Source: JBBDIP01 sp040880305 (lineage in GTDB: Bacteria; Bacillota; Sulfobacillia; Fermentithermobacillales; Fermentithermobacillaceae). Taken from it: DNA of 23,682 bases. This document shows, piece by piece, positions 1 to 7,236 of this stretch. Position numbers and translations under genes: made by a program. The stretch is from the NCBI GenBank assembly GCA_040880305.1, contig JBBDIP010000038.1:1-23682 (forward strand), in the 5' to 3' direction. A model generated the notes under the pieces. The model was given only the letters and a program-made list of their open reading frames with translations, was not told the origin of the DNA and searched no databases. Position 1 is the first letter of the stretch. Each line of letters starts with the position of its first letter.

Positions 1-88
1 CCCGTTCCCATTCCGAACACGGCCGTTAAGCCCTCCAGCGCCGATGGTACTTGGGTGAATGCCCTGGGAGAGTAGGTCGCCGCCGGGA
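1..88 (+). rRNA. rrf: 5S ribosomal RNA, 3' part (5' end outside the window)
   Basis: The first ~88 bases match the conserved 3' three quarters of bacterial 5S rRNA: the CCATTCCGAACACGG loop near the start, the GATGGTACT segment, and the GGGAGAGTAGGTCGCCGCC helix at the end. The 5' end lies before base 1. A strong intrinsic terminator follows within about 12 bases, so this is probably the last gene of an rRNA operon whose 16S and 23S genes lie upstream. The exact mature 3' end is uncertain by a few bases. Confidence 0.93.
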
Positions 89-98
89 TCTATTAGAA

Positions 99-124
99 GG
101 GGCCCTCCGAAAGGAGGGCCTTTT
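99..124 (+). terminator. Intrinsic terminator of the rRNA operon
   Basis: GGCCCTCC (101-108) pairs perfectly with GGAGGGCC (113-120) around a stable GAAA tetraloop, and TTTT follows at 121-124. It sits directly behind the 5S rRNA, the normal place for an rrn terminator. Confidence 0.9.
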
Positions 125-160
125 CGTGTCTCGGTGACGAGGGAGCTGTGTGGTCTCTTG

Positions 161-201
161 GGGTACCCTAGCTGAAACGCGCACCGTATTTGATACCACG
201 A
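161..201. repeat. 41-bp direct repeat, copy 1 (downstream of vapC)
   Basis: This 41-bp block recurs in the same orientation at 971-1011 with only two differences (C/T at repeat position 12, T/G at position 30). It starts with the perfect palindrome GGGTACCC and ends with the interrupted palindrome GTATnnnATAC. Copy 1 ends 27 bases past the vapC stop. Flanking bases outside the 41 bp do not match those of copy 2, so the limits are sharp. The function is unknown; recombination site, repeat element or operator are all possible. Confidence 0.8.
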
Positions 202-228
202 GTTTAGTAGGTACCCCCAGGGAACACC

Positions 229-627
229 TCACCGGATGGTCCTCACGACCACGCCCGGGACCTGAAGCCACCTTCGGTCTGCTGTCAGGGCAGGAAGCCC
301 TCGGGCCTTGGCCATTGCCAGACAAGCCCTGTCCCCCAAGGATAGCCCTAAGGACTTGGTTGGCGTTCGCAAGCCGGCCGTTGCCTCGGCCAAGTCCGGC
401 GTGAAATCGACGATGTCGACCAAGTCCAGCAAACCCCTCTCGGCAAAATCGGAGGCAAGCTGCTCTGCTGAGATGCCGTGCTCGCCGAGCTTCGAGATGA
501 CTTCGGAGTAGTTCACTGCTGAAAGGAGGCTCCCGCCAGTCGCCAGAGCCTCGGCTACCAAAGATGCGCCTGGCTCGTCAAGCAGGAAGGCGAGCAAAGC
601 AGAAGCATCAATCACGTTCCCGCTCAT
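229..627 (-). CDS. vapC: VapC-type PIN-domain ribonuclease toxin
   Basis: This 132-residue protein has the size and layout of a VapC toxin, a Mg2+-dependent endoribonuclease that usually cleaves tRNA or rRNA and is held inactive by its VapB partner. The four acidic PIN residues are visible: D7 in VIDASALLAFL, E42 in NYSEV, D99 in SLGDRACLA and D117 in TADRRW. All are intact, so the toxin is probably active. Its ATG overlaps the stop of the upstream AbrB-type antitoxin gene by four bases (ATGA), which implies translational coupling. The operon is bounded by two 41-bp direct repeats and lies just behind an rRNA operon terminator. The RNA target cannot be read from the sequence. Confidence 0.9.
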   Translation of the reverse strand: MSGNVIDASALLAFLLDEPGASLVAEALATGGSLLSAVNYSEVISKLGEHGISAEQLASDFAERGLLDLVDIVDFTPDLAEATAGLRTPTKSLGLSLGDRACLAMAKARGLPALTADRRWLQVPGVVVRTIR

Positions 628-878
628 TTCATCTCGTCCCCGACCTCGCGCTTTCGGTCCTCGATAAGCCCGTCTACCATACTCTCGCCTTCGCGCCGGA
701 GGTGCCTGTACATGCCTTTCGACCTGTCAACAAGGTTCTGGAGCCGGACCACCCTGAATTCACCTGGCCCCATGGCCTCAACTACCACGCTGTCGCTCTC
801 GCGTAACCCGGTCTGCTTTCTAACGTCGGAAGGTATGAACAGCCGGCCCCTGTCATCGATGCTTGCGCGGACGCCCAT
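624..878 (-). CDS. vapB: AbrB/VapB-type antitoxin
   Basis: This 84-residue protein begins with an AbrB/MazE-like swapped-hairpin DNA-binding fold (VRASIDDRGRLFIPSDVRKQTG, split here by description: a beta strand, DRGR turn, IPSDVR), followed by a charged C-terminal tail typical of the toxin-binding part of VapB. I chose the ATG at 878 because AGGAAAGGGG sits about 8 bases before it on the minus strand. A longer reading frame reaches 938 but would run into the promoter. The gene overlaps vapC by four bases. Antitoxins of this type normally repress their own promoter with the toxin as co-repressor, and GTATnnnATAC in the nearby repeat is one possible operator. Confidence 0.85.
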   Translation of the reverse strand: MGVRASIDDRGRLFIPSDVRKQTGLRESDSVVVEAMGPGEFRVVRLQNLVDRSKGMYRHLRREGESMVDGLIEDRKREVGDEMK

Positions 879-921
879 TTCCAGATCCCCTTTCCTATGA
901 GAGGTTGGTGGCTGTGGGATG

Positions 922-951
922 ATTATATTATAACCCACAAAGGGTATGCAA
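922..951 (-). promoter_or_regulatory. Sigma-A-type promoter of vapBC
   Basis: On the minus strand TTGCAT (946-951) and a perfect TATAAT (922-927) are 18 bases apart. A second TATAAT overlaps at 927-932. The -10 lies about 44 bases before the vapB start. The -35 begins 19 bases inside repeat copy 2 (971-1011). Confidence 0.75.
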
Positions 952-970
952 TGGGATAAGCCTCCTCCTC

Positions 971-1011
971 GGGTACCCTAGTTGAAACGCGCACCGTATG
1001 TGATACCACGA
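971..1011. repeat. 41-bp direct repeat, copy 2 (upstream of vapB)
   Basis: Second copy of the repeat at 161-201, same orientation, 39/41 identical. Repeat starts are 810 bp apart, and the pair encloses the complete vapBC operon with its promoter and nothing else. It lies 19 bases upstream of the vapB -35 box. Confidence 0.8.
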
Positions 1012-1030
1012 AGATGCTGTCGAGTTGATG

Positions 1031-1095
1031 GCGCGGGTAGCCAACCGCGCGCCCTGTTGACAAGTCTGGGGATAAGTGGCAGATCTTGTGGATAA
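1031..1095. other. GC-rich hairpin plus three DnaA-box-like 9-mers
   Basis: This lies in the 479-base stretch (879-1357) that has no protein gene I can support. GCGCGG (1031-1036) and CCGCGC (1045-1050) form a hairpin. Three same-orientation 9-mers follow: TGTTGACAA (1055-1063, two mismatches to TGTGGATAA), TGGGGATAA (1067-1075, one mismatch) and TGTGGATAA (1087-1095, perfect DnaA box complement). Starts of the last two are 20 bp apart, about two helical turns. Possible roles are a DnaA-controlled promoter or a DnaA-titrating site. An origin is less likely because no dnaA or dnaN gene or AT-rich unwinding region is in view. Confidence 0.4.
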
Positions 1096-1275
1096 CGGAG
1101 CGGCCTCTTCACCGCATAGAGCGCTGACAATTGCGCAGCCCGACTTGGCAGGTCCCATAAGGCGCCTCGAACAGCAGTCGCCACAACCAGCACATTCGCA
1201 GCGTGGGAACAGTTTGTCCTCCTGGGTCGTCATAATGACAGTTGAGGTTGTATTATGTAAACAGAGCCTCATGCT

Positions 1276-1333
1276 GGGGAAATCATGAGATGGACCCCGC
1301 AAAGGGAGGGGCAGAGCCCTTACGGCGCTCCCT
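1276..1333 (+). promoter_or_regulatory. Foldable 5' leader of the BsuPI-like gene
   Basis: Two stem-loops can form just before the Shine-Dalgarno at 1342. GGGG (1276-1279) can pair with CCCC (1295-1298). AGGGAG (1303-1308) can pair with CTCCCT (1328-1333) and encloses GGGC-aga-GCCC (1309-1319). I do not recognise a known riboswitch class, and no convincing -35/-10 pair was seen upstream. It may be only local structure. Confidence 0.25.
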
Positions 1334-1357
1334 CCACCATAAAAGGAGGAAAGACAG

Positions 1358-2227
1358 TTGTCGAAACGCATTGCTCGCCTGGCCGCGGTTGCGGCGCTCG
1401 CGATCGTGATGGTTGTGCCGTCTATGGCTTGGGCGGCTCCTGTCGCCGCACAGGCGCAGACGCTCCAGGCTCCCTGGTACGCACGGTGGATGCCCTTCCC
1501 CGTATGGCCCGTCAACGGTCCGGTGCCTGGCAAAGGGACCGGACTCCAGTACCAGATGGTCTATGTGTCTGAGAGGAACGAGGTCCAGCTGATCGTGGTG
1601 AACCCCACTAACAGGGCCATCAAGGTGACCACGCCTTCGGCGTTCAAGACCGACTTTGCTCTTTGGAAGAACGGCACGCTCGTATGGCGCTACAGCACCG
1701 ACAAGGTGTTCGCAGACGCGGTTACCAACGAGACCTTTAGGGCGGGCGAGGGCAAGGTCTACAGGCAGGCGCTGCCGAACTTGGCCGCCGGAACGTACCT
1801 GGCCCAGTCCTACTTCATCGGCGAGACCAAGCGTACGCCTGTGGCGTCCACGAGCATCGTGGTGAGGCAGCCCCAGACGTCTGATCCGCTCCAGTACAGC
1901 GTGGAGTTCATGAGCTCGGGTTGGTTCAACAGCTCGCCCAGGCTCCGCGTCACCATCAAGAACACGTCTGACAGGGAACTGAAGCTTCCGTACCAGTACG
2001 GTTACCAGGTTCTCGTCAAGGTTCCGGGAGGCCGCGATTACCTTGGCAACGTTGGGATCGGTCAGTCCATCGGCACGATCGCGGCAGGCGCCTCCAGGTA
2101 TGTGTTCGTGACCCTGGACGGTCTTAAGCCGGGAACGTACCAAGCTGACGTCCGCTCCAACATTGGCGGCGGGGGGGCGGCCAATTACAGGACCGTCGCG
2201 CAGACCTGGTTCTACATCGGCAGGTAG
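1358..2227 (+). CDS. Exported protein with BsuPI-like domain(s)
   Basis: This 289-residue protein starts with a clear Sec signal peptide: a basic start, a hydrophobic run from about residue 8 to 22, and likely cleavage after AWA near residue 27. Residues about 65-170 resemble the BsuPI fold (YVSERNEVQLIVVNPTNRAIKV, FALWKNGTLVWRYSTDKVF), named after the B. subtilis intracellular proteinase inhibitor but common in exported proteins. Residues about 178-289 look like a second beta-sandwich of the same kind (LRVTIKNTSDRELKLP, LDGLKPGTYQADV). The TTG start at 1358 is supported by AAAGGAGGA at 1342-1350. The gene stands alone between a structured leader and a strong terminator. Protease inhibition is not proven; a binding or envelope role is equally possible. 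Confidence 0.75.
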   Translation: MSKRIARLAAVAALAIVMVVPSMAWAAPVAAQAQTLQAPWYARWMPFPVWPVNGPVPGKGTGLQYQMVYVSERNEVQLIVVNPTNRAIKVTTPSAFKTDFALWKNGTLVWRYSTDKVFADAVTNETFRAGEGKVYRQALPNLAAGTYLAQSYFIGETKRTPVASTSIVVRQPQTSDPLQYSVEFMSSGWFNSSPRLRVTIKNTSDRELKLPYQYGYQVLVKVPGGRDYLGNVGIGQSIGTIAAGASRYVFVTLDGLKPGTYQADVRSNIGGGGAANYRTVAQTWFYIGR

Positions 2228-2273
2228 CCTGACGGGGTTATGAACTGACGGGTTAGTCGAATTCGGTCAACAT

Positions 2274-2330
2274 GGGGCTTCCTTTCGGGCGGCAAAGATG
2301 CCGGCCCGGAAGGAAGCCCCTTCATTTTTC
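2274..2330 (+). terminator. Intrinsic terminator after the BsuPI-like gene
   Basis: GGGGCTTCCTT (2274-2284) pairs with AAGGAAGCCCC (2310-2320); the inner bases CGGGC and GCCCG can extend the stem. A T-rich tract (TTCATTTTTC, 2321-2330) follows. Confidence 0.88.
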
Positions 2331-2358
2331 TCGAAACAGGAGGTAGGGAGGTAAGGAC

Positions 2359-3954
2359 GTGCATGAAGTGAGGAACGCGGAGACTCTTCTTTACGGCGGA
2401 AGGGTCTACACGATGAACGACAGGGTCCGGCGCGAGGCAGTGCTGATCGCGAACGACCGCATCAAGGCGGTAGGGGCGAGGGTTGAGTTGGAAGCCATGT
2501 GCGGCAGCGACTGCGCTAAGATAGACCTGCATGGGGCGACAGTGTATCCGGGATTTGAGGACTCGCACATCCACTTGGCCCAGTGGTGCATAAGGCAGTC
2601 GGAGATAGATCTTTTCTCCGTGAGTACCCTGGAAGACGCCTTGTCGCTCATGGCTGGCAGGGCCACGGAGTACCGGCCCGGCGATTGGGTCCGAGGCGGA
2701 GGGTGGGACAAGAACGTCTGGGGCGGTTTCCCCACGTCCCGCGACCTTGACAAGGTCTTCCCTGACAACCCGGTGGTATTGGGCAGCAAGGACGGACACT
2801 CGGTCTGGGCAAACGGCATGGCCATGAAGATGGCCGGTATCACCGGGGAGACGCCTGATCCCCCCGGCGGCGCGATCCTCAAGGACCGCAATAGCGAACC
2901 TAACGGGATACTGCAGGACAACGCCGAGGGCCTGGTCTACAAGGTTGTTCCGGAAAGGGATTTGGAGTACATCGTCAAGGCTCTTTCGGATGGGTTCAAG
3001 CTGCTCCTGGCCATGGGGGTCACGGCGGTACAGGCAGCAGAGGGTCCGGCGACCCTCCGGGCTCTGCAGGTCCTGAGGGAGCGTGAAGGACTTCCGGTCA
3101 GAGTCACCATGATGGTGCCTACCGGCGTTCTGCCGCGGGTGACCGGCGCAGGCTTCCGCTACAGGTTCGGCGACGAGTGGTTGAAGATCGGCCCGGTGAA
3201 GATGTTCAAAGACGGCTCTTTGGGCGCATCCACCGCTTGGATGTACGAGCCTTACGAGGGCCAGGGCGAATACCGCGGGCTAGAGACTATGACCACCGAG
3301 GAGAACGACAGCGCTGTCAGCGCGGCTGTTGAGGCTGGTTTCCCCGTGGCGTGCCACGCGATCGGGGACCGCGCTTGCCGAGAAGCATTGGACTCTATCG
3401 AGAAAGCCGGCAAGCCCCAAAGCCCCGGCGCCCGGCACCGTATCGAACACGCTCAACTGCTGACTCCGAGTGACATAGAGCGGTTCGGCTCTCTGGGCGT
3501 GATCGCGTCTGTGCAGCCGGGACACGCTTCCGCCGACCGCTACATGGCCGACGCCCAGTGGGGCGCAAGAGCCAGGTACGCCTATGCTTTCAAGTCGCTT
3601 CGCGATAGCGGCGCGGTCCTTGCGTTCGGGTCCGACGCCCCGGTCGAGATCCCGGATCCACTCCTGGGGATCTACTCTGCGGTCCACAGGAAGCGTCCCT
3701 CTGAGATGCAGTCAGCGTCCTGGTACCCAGAGGAGCGGCTCTCTATGTTTGACGCCATCGCGGGCTACACCAGCGGCGCTGCCTACGCCGTGGGAGACGA
3801 AGGCATCCGGGGAACTATAGCTCCTGGAAAACTCGCTGACCTTGTAGTTTTGTCGGGTGACCTGTTCGAAGTCTCCGGAGACCGGATTATGGGCCTTGAA
3901 GTGCGCTTCGTCATGGTTGGCGGGAAGTTCGCCCTTGCGAAGGACGGTTTTTAA
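2359..3954 (+). CDS. YtcJ-type metal-dependent amidohydrolase
   Basis: This 531-residue protein belongs to the amidohydrolase superfamily branch related to B. subtilis YtcJ (amidohydrolase_3 type). Landmarks are in order: the N-terminal beta-sandwich strand (ETLLYGGRVYTM), the HxH metal motif in GFEDSHIH (H70, H72), KMFKDGSLGA near 283-292, CHAIGDRA (His near 333), HRIEHAQ (His near 364), FGSDAP (Asp near 426), and the closing GTIAPGKLADLVVL strand. All expected metal ligands appear present. Members hydrolyse C-N bonds in amides or cyclic ureas, but the substrate cannot be deduced here. GTG at 2359 follows GGGAGG (2345-2350). It lies between a terminator and the EF-G-like gene and may be monocistronic. 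Confidence 0.88.
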   Translation: MHEVRNAETLLYGGRVYTMNDRVRREAVLIANDRIKAVGARVELEAMCGSDCAKIDLHGATVYPGFEDSHIHLAQWCIRQSEIDLFSVSTLEDALSLMAGRATEYRPGDWVRGGGWDKNVWGGFPTSRDLDKVFPDNPVVLGSKDGHSVWANGMAMKMAGITGETPDPPGGAILKDRNSEPNGILQDNAEGLVYKVVPERDLEYIVKALSDGFKLLLAMGVTAVQAAEGPATLRALQVLREREGLPVRVTMMVPTGVLPRVTGAGFRYRFGDEWLKIGPVKMFKDGSLGASTAWMYEPYEGQGEYRGLETMTTEENDSAVSAAVEAGFPVACHAIGDRACREALDSIEKAGKPQSPGARHRIEHAQLLTPSDIERFGSLGVIASVQPGHASADRYMADAQWGARARYAYAFKSLRDSGAVLAFGSDAPVEIPDPLLGIYSAVHRKRPSEMQSASWYPEERLSMFDAIAGYTSGAAYAVGDEGIRGTIAPGKLADLVVLSGDLFEVSGDRIMGLEVRFVMVGGKFALAKDGF

Positions 3955-4009
3955 CTGATATCATGCCCGAGGAGCTTTGCTTGTTTTCTAGCGTAGGAGG
4001 AGATGCCTT

Positions 4010-6088
4010 ATGAAGGAGTATTCCACGGGTAACATCCGGAACGTCGCCCTCATCTCCCACGGCGGAGCGGGCAAGACGACCCTTGGTGATGCCATGTTGT
4101 TCCTATCCGGCGGTAACGACCGGTTTGGCAGAGTTGATGACGCCTCGTCGGTACTGGACTTTGATCCCGACGAGCAGAGGCGAAAGACCACGATCTCGAC
4201 CTCGGTGGCTCCTGTCGAATGGAAGGGCGCCAAGGTAAACGTCCTTGATACTCCCGGTTACTTCGACTTCGTGGGCGAGGTCCGCTCGGCTCTCCGTATA
4301 GGAGACGGCGCGCTTGTGGTCATCGACGCCACAGGTGGAGTCGAGGTCGGCACCGAGATGGTGTGGCAGTACTCTCAGGAATACCAGGTGCCCCGCATGA
4401 TCGTTGTCAACAAGTTGGACCGCGAGAACACCGACTTCGAGTCGGTTGTCTCCCAGGTAAACGACATGTTGGGGGGACACGCCACCCCGCTCTACCTGCC
4501 TTCCGGCAAGGAGTCCTCTTTCAAAGGCTTGATCGACATTATTGGGGGCGTCATGATAACCACCACGCCCGACGGCAAATCCGTTGAGAGCGCCGTGCCC
4601 GCCGACTCGGCCGGGGCCGTGGCTGACTTCAAGGAGAGGCTCAAAGAAGCCGCCTGCGACGGCGATGACGCTCTCATGGAGAAATACCTGGAGGAGGGTG
4701 ACCTCTCTGACGAGGAGATCGTCAAAGGCCTGCATCTTGCCTCCGTATCCGGGAAGATATCGCTTGTGGTCCCGGTGGCGGCAGCCAAACTTCTCGGAGT
4801 CAGGGAGCTGCTGGATGCGGTGGTGCGGTTCCTGCCCTCACCCAAGGACGTCCCCGCAGTCAAAGGGCACCTCCCCGACCAGGAGACCCTAGCTGAGCGC
4901 GCTCCCGACGAATCGGGACCGTTCTCGGCGCTTGTCTGGAAGACCATGGCAGACCCCTATGTCGGCAAACTGACCCTATTCAGGGTCTACTCGGGCAAAT
5001 TGGTCTCCAACACCGGCTGCCTCAACTCCGGCAAGAACAAAGTCGAGAGGATCGGCCAGCTCTACACCGTGAAAGGAAAGAACCAGGAACCCGTGGCGTC
5101 GGTTAATGCAGGCGACATCGGGGCGGTAGCAAAGCTGACCGACACCCTCACCGGCGATACCCTATGCAAGCCGGAAGAGCCCATCGTCTTCCAGGCCATC
5201 GCCTTCCCCGCGCCTGTTTACTCGGTGGCGGTGCATCCCAAGACCAAAGGCGACGAAGACAAGATTTCGAGCGGTCTGGCGAGGCTGATGGAAGAAGACC
5301 CGACCCTCAAGACCGAGCGTAACGCCCAGACTTCTGAGACCATCCTCTCGGGGTTGGGCGAAGTCCACCTGGACGTCACGACCGGAAAACTCAAGAGGAA
5401 GTTCGGGGTCGACGTCGAGCTTACGACTCCGACAATCCCCTACAAGGAGACCATAAAGGGCTCGGCCAAGGCCCAGGGGCGGCACAAGAAGCAGACCGGC
5501 GGACGCGGCCAGTTCGGCGACGTGTGGATTGAGTTTGAGCCTGTGGCCGACAAGGATTTCGAGTTCGTCGACAAGATCTTCGGCGGTTCAGTCCCCAGGC
5601 AGTTCATCCCGGCGGTTGAGAAGGGCTTGCGGGAGTCGATTACCGAGGGCGTCCTGGCCGGATACCCGACGGCAAATATAAGGGCGATCTTGTACGACGG
5701 ATCGTTCCACGCCGTCGACTCCTCGGAAATGGCTTTCAAGATCGCGGCCGGGCTGGCCTTCAAGAAAGGCTGCATCGAAGCCAACCCAATCATCATGGAG
5801 CCTATCATGCGGATGGAGATCACCGTCCCCGAGCAGTTCATGGGCGACATTATGGGCGACCTCAACAAAAACCGCGGCAAGATCCTCGGGATGGAGGCCA
5901 AGGGCCACCTCCAGGTGATCAGGGCCCTCGCCCCCCTGTCCGTGGTGCAGAGATACGCCATTGACCTCCGGTCCATGACTCAGGGTCGCGGGCTGTTCTC
6001 GATGGAGTTTGACCACTATGAGGAAGTCCCCGCGACCATCGCCCAGGGCATCATCGAAGAAGCTAAGAAGGCCAAGGAGCAAAAATAG
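4010..6088 (+). CDS. EF-G-like translational GTPase (EF-G paralogue)
   Basis: This 692-residue protein has the full EF-G layout: GTPase domain, domain II (residues ~310-390), and domains III-V with EF-G-type QTGGRGQFGDV and RSMTQGRG segments. GTPase motifs are SHGGAGKTTL (16-25), TTIS (60-63), DTPGYFDF (80-87) and NKLD (134-137). Canonical EF-G reads AHIDAGKTT and DTPGHVDF, so the catalytic His is Tyr84 here and the P-loop differs. This places it among EF-G paralogues (EF-G2/FusA2-like), not the main fusA beside rpsL/rpsG and tuf. The paralogues' roles are poorly defined (slow translocation, recycling or stress). The ATG follows AGGAGGAG (3995-4002) at 7 bases. Confidence 0.88.
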   Translation: MKEYSTGNIRNVALISHGGAGKTTLGDAMLFLSGGNDRFGRVDDASSVLDFDPDEQRRKTTISTSVAPVEWKGAKVNVLDTPGYFDFVGEVRSALRIGDGALVVIDATGGVEVGTEMVWQYSQEYQVPRMIVVNKLDRENTDFESVVSQVNDMLGGHATPLYLPSGKESSFKGLIDIIGGVMITTTPDGKSVESAVPADSAGAVADFKERLKEAACDGDDALMEKYLEEGDLSDEEIVKGLHLASVSGKISLVVPVAAAKLLGVRELLDAVVRFLPSPKDVPAVKGHLPDQETLAERAPDESGPFSALVWKTMADPYVGKLTLFRVYSGKLVSNTGCLNSGKNKVERIGQLYTVKGKNQEPVASVNAGDIGAVAKLTDTLTGDTLCKPEEPIVFQAIAFPAPVYSVAVHPKTKGDEDKISSGLARLMEEDPTLKTERNAQTSETILSGLGEVHLDVTTGKLKRKFGVDVELTTPTIPYKETIKGSAKAQGRHKKQTGGRGQFGDVWIEFEPVADKDFEFVDKIFGGSVPRQFIPAVEKGLRESITEGVLAGYPTANIRAILYDGSFHAVDSSEMAFKIAAGLAFKKGCIEANPIIMEPIMRMEITVPEQFMGDIMGDLNKNRGKILGMEAKGHLQVIRALAPLSVVQRYAIDLRSMTQGRGLFSMEFDHYEEVPATIAQGIIEEAKKAKEQK

Positions 6089-6090
6089 GT

Positions 6091-6136
6091 CAAAAAGCAT
6101 GAAGGGTCCCGGAGCCTTTGGGCGACCGGGACCTTC
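6091..6136. terminator. Terminator between the convergent EF-G-like and spoIID-like genes
   Basis: GAAGGGTCCCGG (6101-6112) and CCGGGACCTTC (6126-6136) form a long stem with one bulged base. Read on the minus strand the stem runs into a T tract (complement of AAAAA at 6092-6096), so it is a good terminator for the minus-strand gene ending at 6147. On the plus strand the tract after the stem is poor, though the hairpin may still help. Confidence 0.75.
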
Positions 6137-6146
6137 GCTTAACCGA

Positions 6147-7097
6147 TTACTGGTAGAGGTTTTGGATCTTGATCCCCCGGAAGTAGTAACCCACGATGTC
6201 GGCGGCCGATTTGCCCTGCTGCGCCATCATCCACGCGCCCCACTGCGACATGCCGACCCCGTGACCGAAACCGCGCCCCTTCATGTAGATGCTGTCGCCG
6301 CTCATGCGCACGTCGTCCAGCAGGGTCGATTGCATGGTCTTGTCACCCAGGGCGAGTCGAAAGGACGGGGCGGGGACGTCCCTGCCGTTGATTTTCAGAG
6401 TCTCGGCCCTGCCCGAGGGCCCTTTGCGCCCGATATGGATGGACGTCACGTGGCCGACGTTGACCCCCACCGCGGCCGCGGCCTCGGACACCGCGGCGTT
6501 GGAAAAGGTTTGATACCACGGATGAGCGGGTTCAGCCTTGATGTCTGTCACAGAGATCACGTAGGGGGTGGCTTCTTTCTTGTACCCTAATCCCTCTTGG
6601 GCGCTGGCTGTTACGCCGCCTGAGCTTGCGTGGAACCATGCGTTAATAGGTGAGCCACCGTACGTTATGATCTGGCCCCGCGTGGCGGCCACGGCCGCCT
6701 TGACCTTGTCGTTGACGCGAGAGGCGTTGTAGGCCTGGAACTCCTTTGGGTCCGTGCTGGCGTCGGTGCCTCGTTTGGCCACGCCACCGTCGCTGATTTT
6801 GCGTAGGGTGAAAGTGCGGGCGACTATGGCCTGGGCCTCCAGGGCCTGCTCCGGCCAGGAAGGCTCCATCTCGGCCGCGACCACGCCTTCCAGGTAGGTC
6901 TCCAACGGCATCTTTTTCACTTGTCCGGTGTCGCTCATGTAGACGGATATCGAGGGTTCGGTCTGGGGCAAGCCTGGCTTGGGGGTTGCCCGCTGGCTCC
7001 TCACAACGACGGCGAGGATGACGGCAAGGATGACTCCAGGGATGATGAGCCACCGCTCGTTCTTGAAGATCCCCTTCCCGCCTTGGTTAACTGACAT
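6147..7097 (-). CDS. SpoIID/LytB-domain protein
   Basis: This 316-residue protein has one N-terminal membrane anchor (about residues 16-33) and then a SpoIID/LytB domain. Recognisable segments are YLEGVVAAEMEPSWPEQALEAQ, AIVARTF, the FHASSGG region and GRGFGHGVGMSQWGA near the C terminus. SpoIID is the lytic transglycosylase of the engulfment machinery in sporulation. LytB-type relatives enhance wall amidases and also occur outside sporulation, so I give the family and not spoIID itself. The true spoIID usually lies near atpC, murA and spoIIQ or spoIIID, which are absent here. The ATG follows GGAGGCGATGG on the minus strand. Confidence 0.88.
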   Translation of the reverse strand: MSVNQGGKGIFKNERWLIIPGVILAVILAVVVRSQRATPKPGLPQTEPSISVYMSDTGQVKKMPLETYLEGVVAAEMEPSWPEQALEAQAIVARTFTLRKISDGGVAKRGTDASTDPKEFQAYNASRVNDKVKAAVAATRGQIITYGGSPINAWFHASSGGVTASAQEGLGYKKEATPYVISVTDIKAEPAHPWYQTFSNAAVSEAAAAVGVNVGHVTSIHIGRKGPSGRAETLKINGRDVPAPSFRLALGDKTMQSTLLDDVRMSGDSIYMKGRGFGHGVGMSQWGAWMMAQQGKSAADIVGYYFRGIKIQNLYQ

Positions 7098-7236
7098 GGA
7101 CCATCGCCTCCAGGCTTATCTTTTCCTTAGGACGCGGCGCAAAATCGTAACGCATCCGGATGCCCTTATGGTGTTGAGTGACCTGGTTTCGGCATGGTAG
7201 CATTCTGGCAGAATATAGGGCTGGGGAGTGACGCTA

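Noticed and set aside
161..1011. Integron attC cassette around vapBC
   Set aside because: The repeat lacks exact GTTRRRY and RYYYAAC core sites and a long folded arm, and there is no intI in view.
1055..1095. Promoter starting with TTGACA at 1057-1062
   Set aside because: No acceptable -10 box lies 16-18 bases downstream.
928..1533. 201-residue minus-strand frame across repeat copy 2 and the BsuPI-like leader
   Set aside because: Runs through a promoter, repeat and the start of another gene; only its Cys-cluster part (from 1233) was kept as a weak observation.
1283..2143. 286-residue minus-strand frame opposite the BsuPI-like gene
   Set aside because: Arg/His/Gly-rich shadow typical of GC-rich DNA. 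The plus-strand gene has a signal peptide, ribosome site and terminator.
4103..4735. 210-residue minus-strand frame inside the EF-G-like gene
   Set aside because: Antisense shadow of a gene with intact GTPase motifs.
6087..6096. Second CtsR half-site (AGGTCAAA) after the EF-G-like gene
   Set aside because: There is no second heptad at the proper spacing and no start site nearby.
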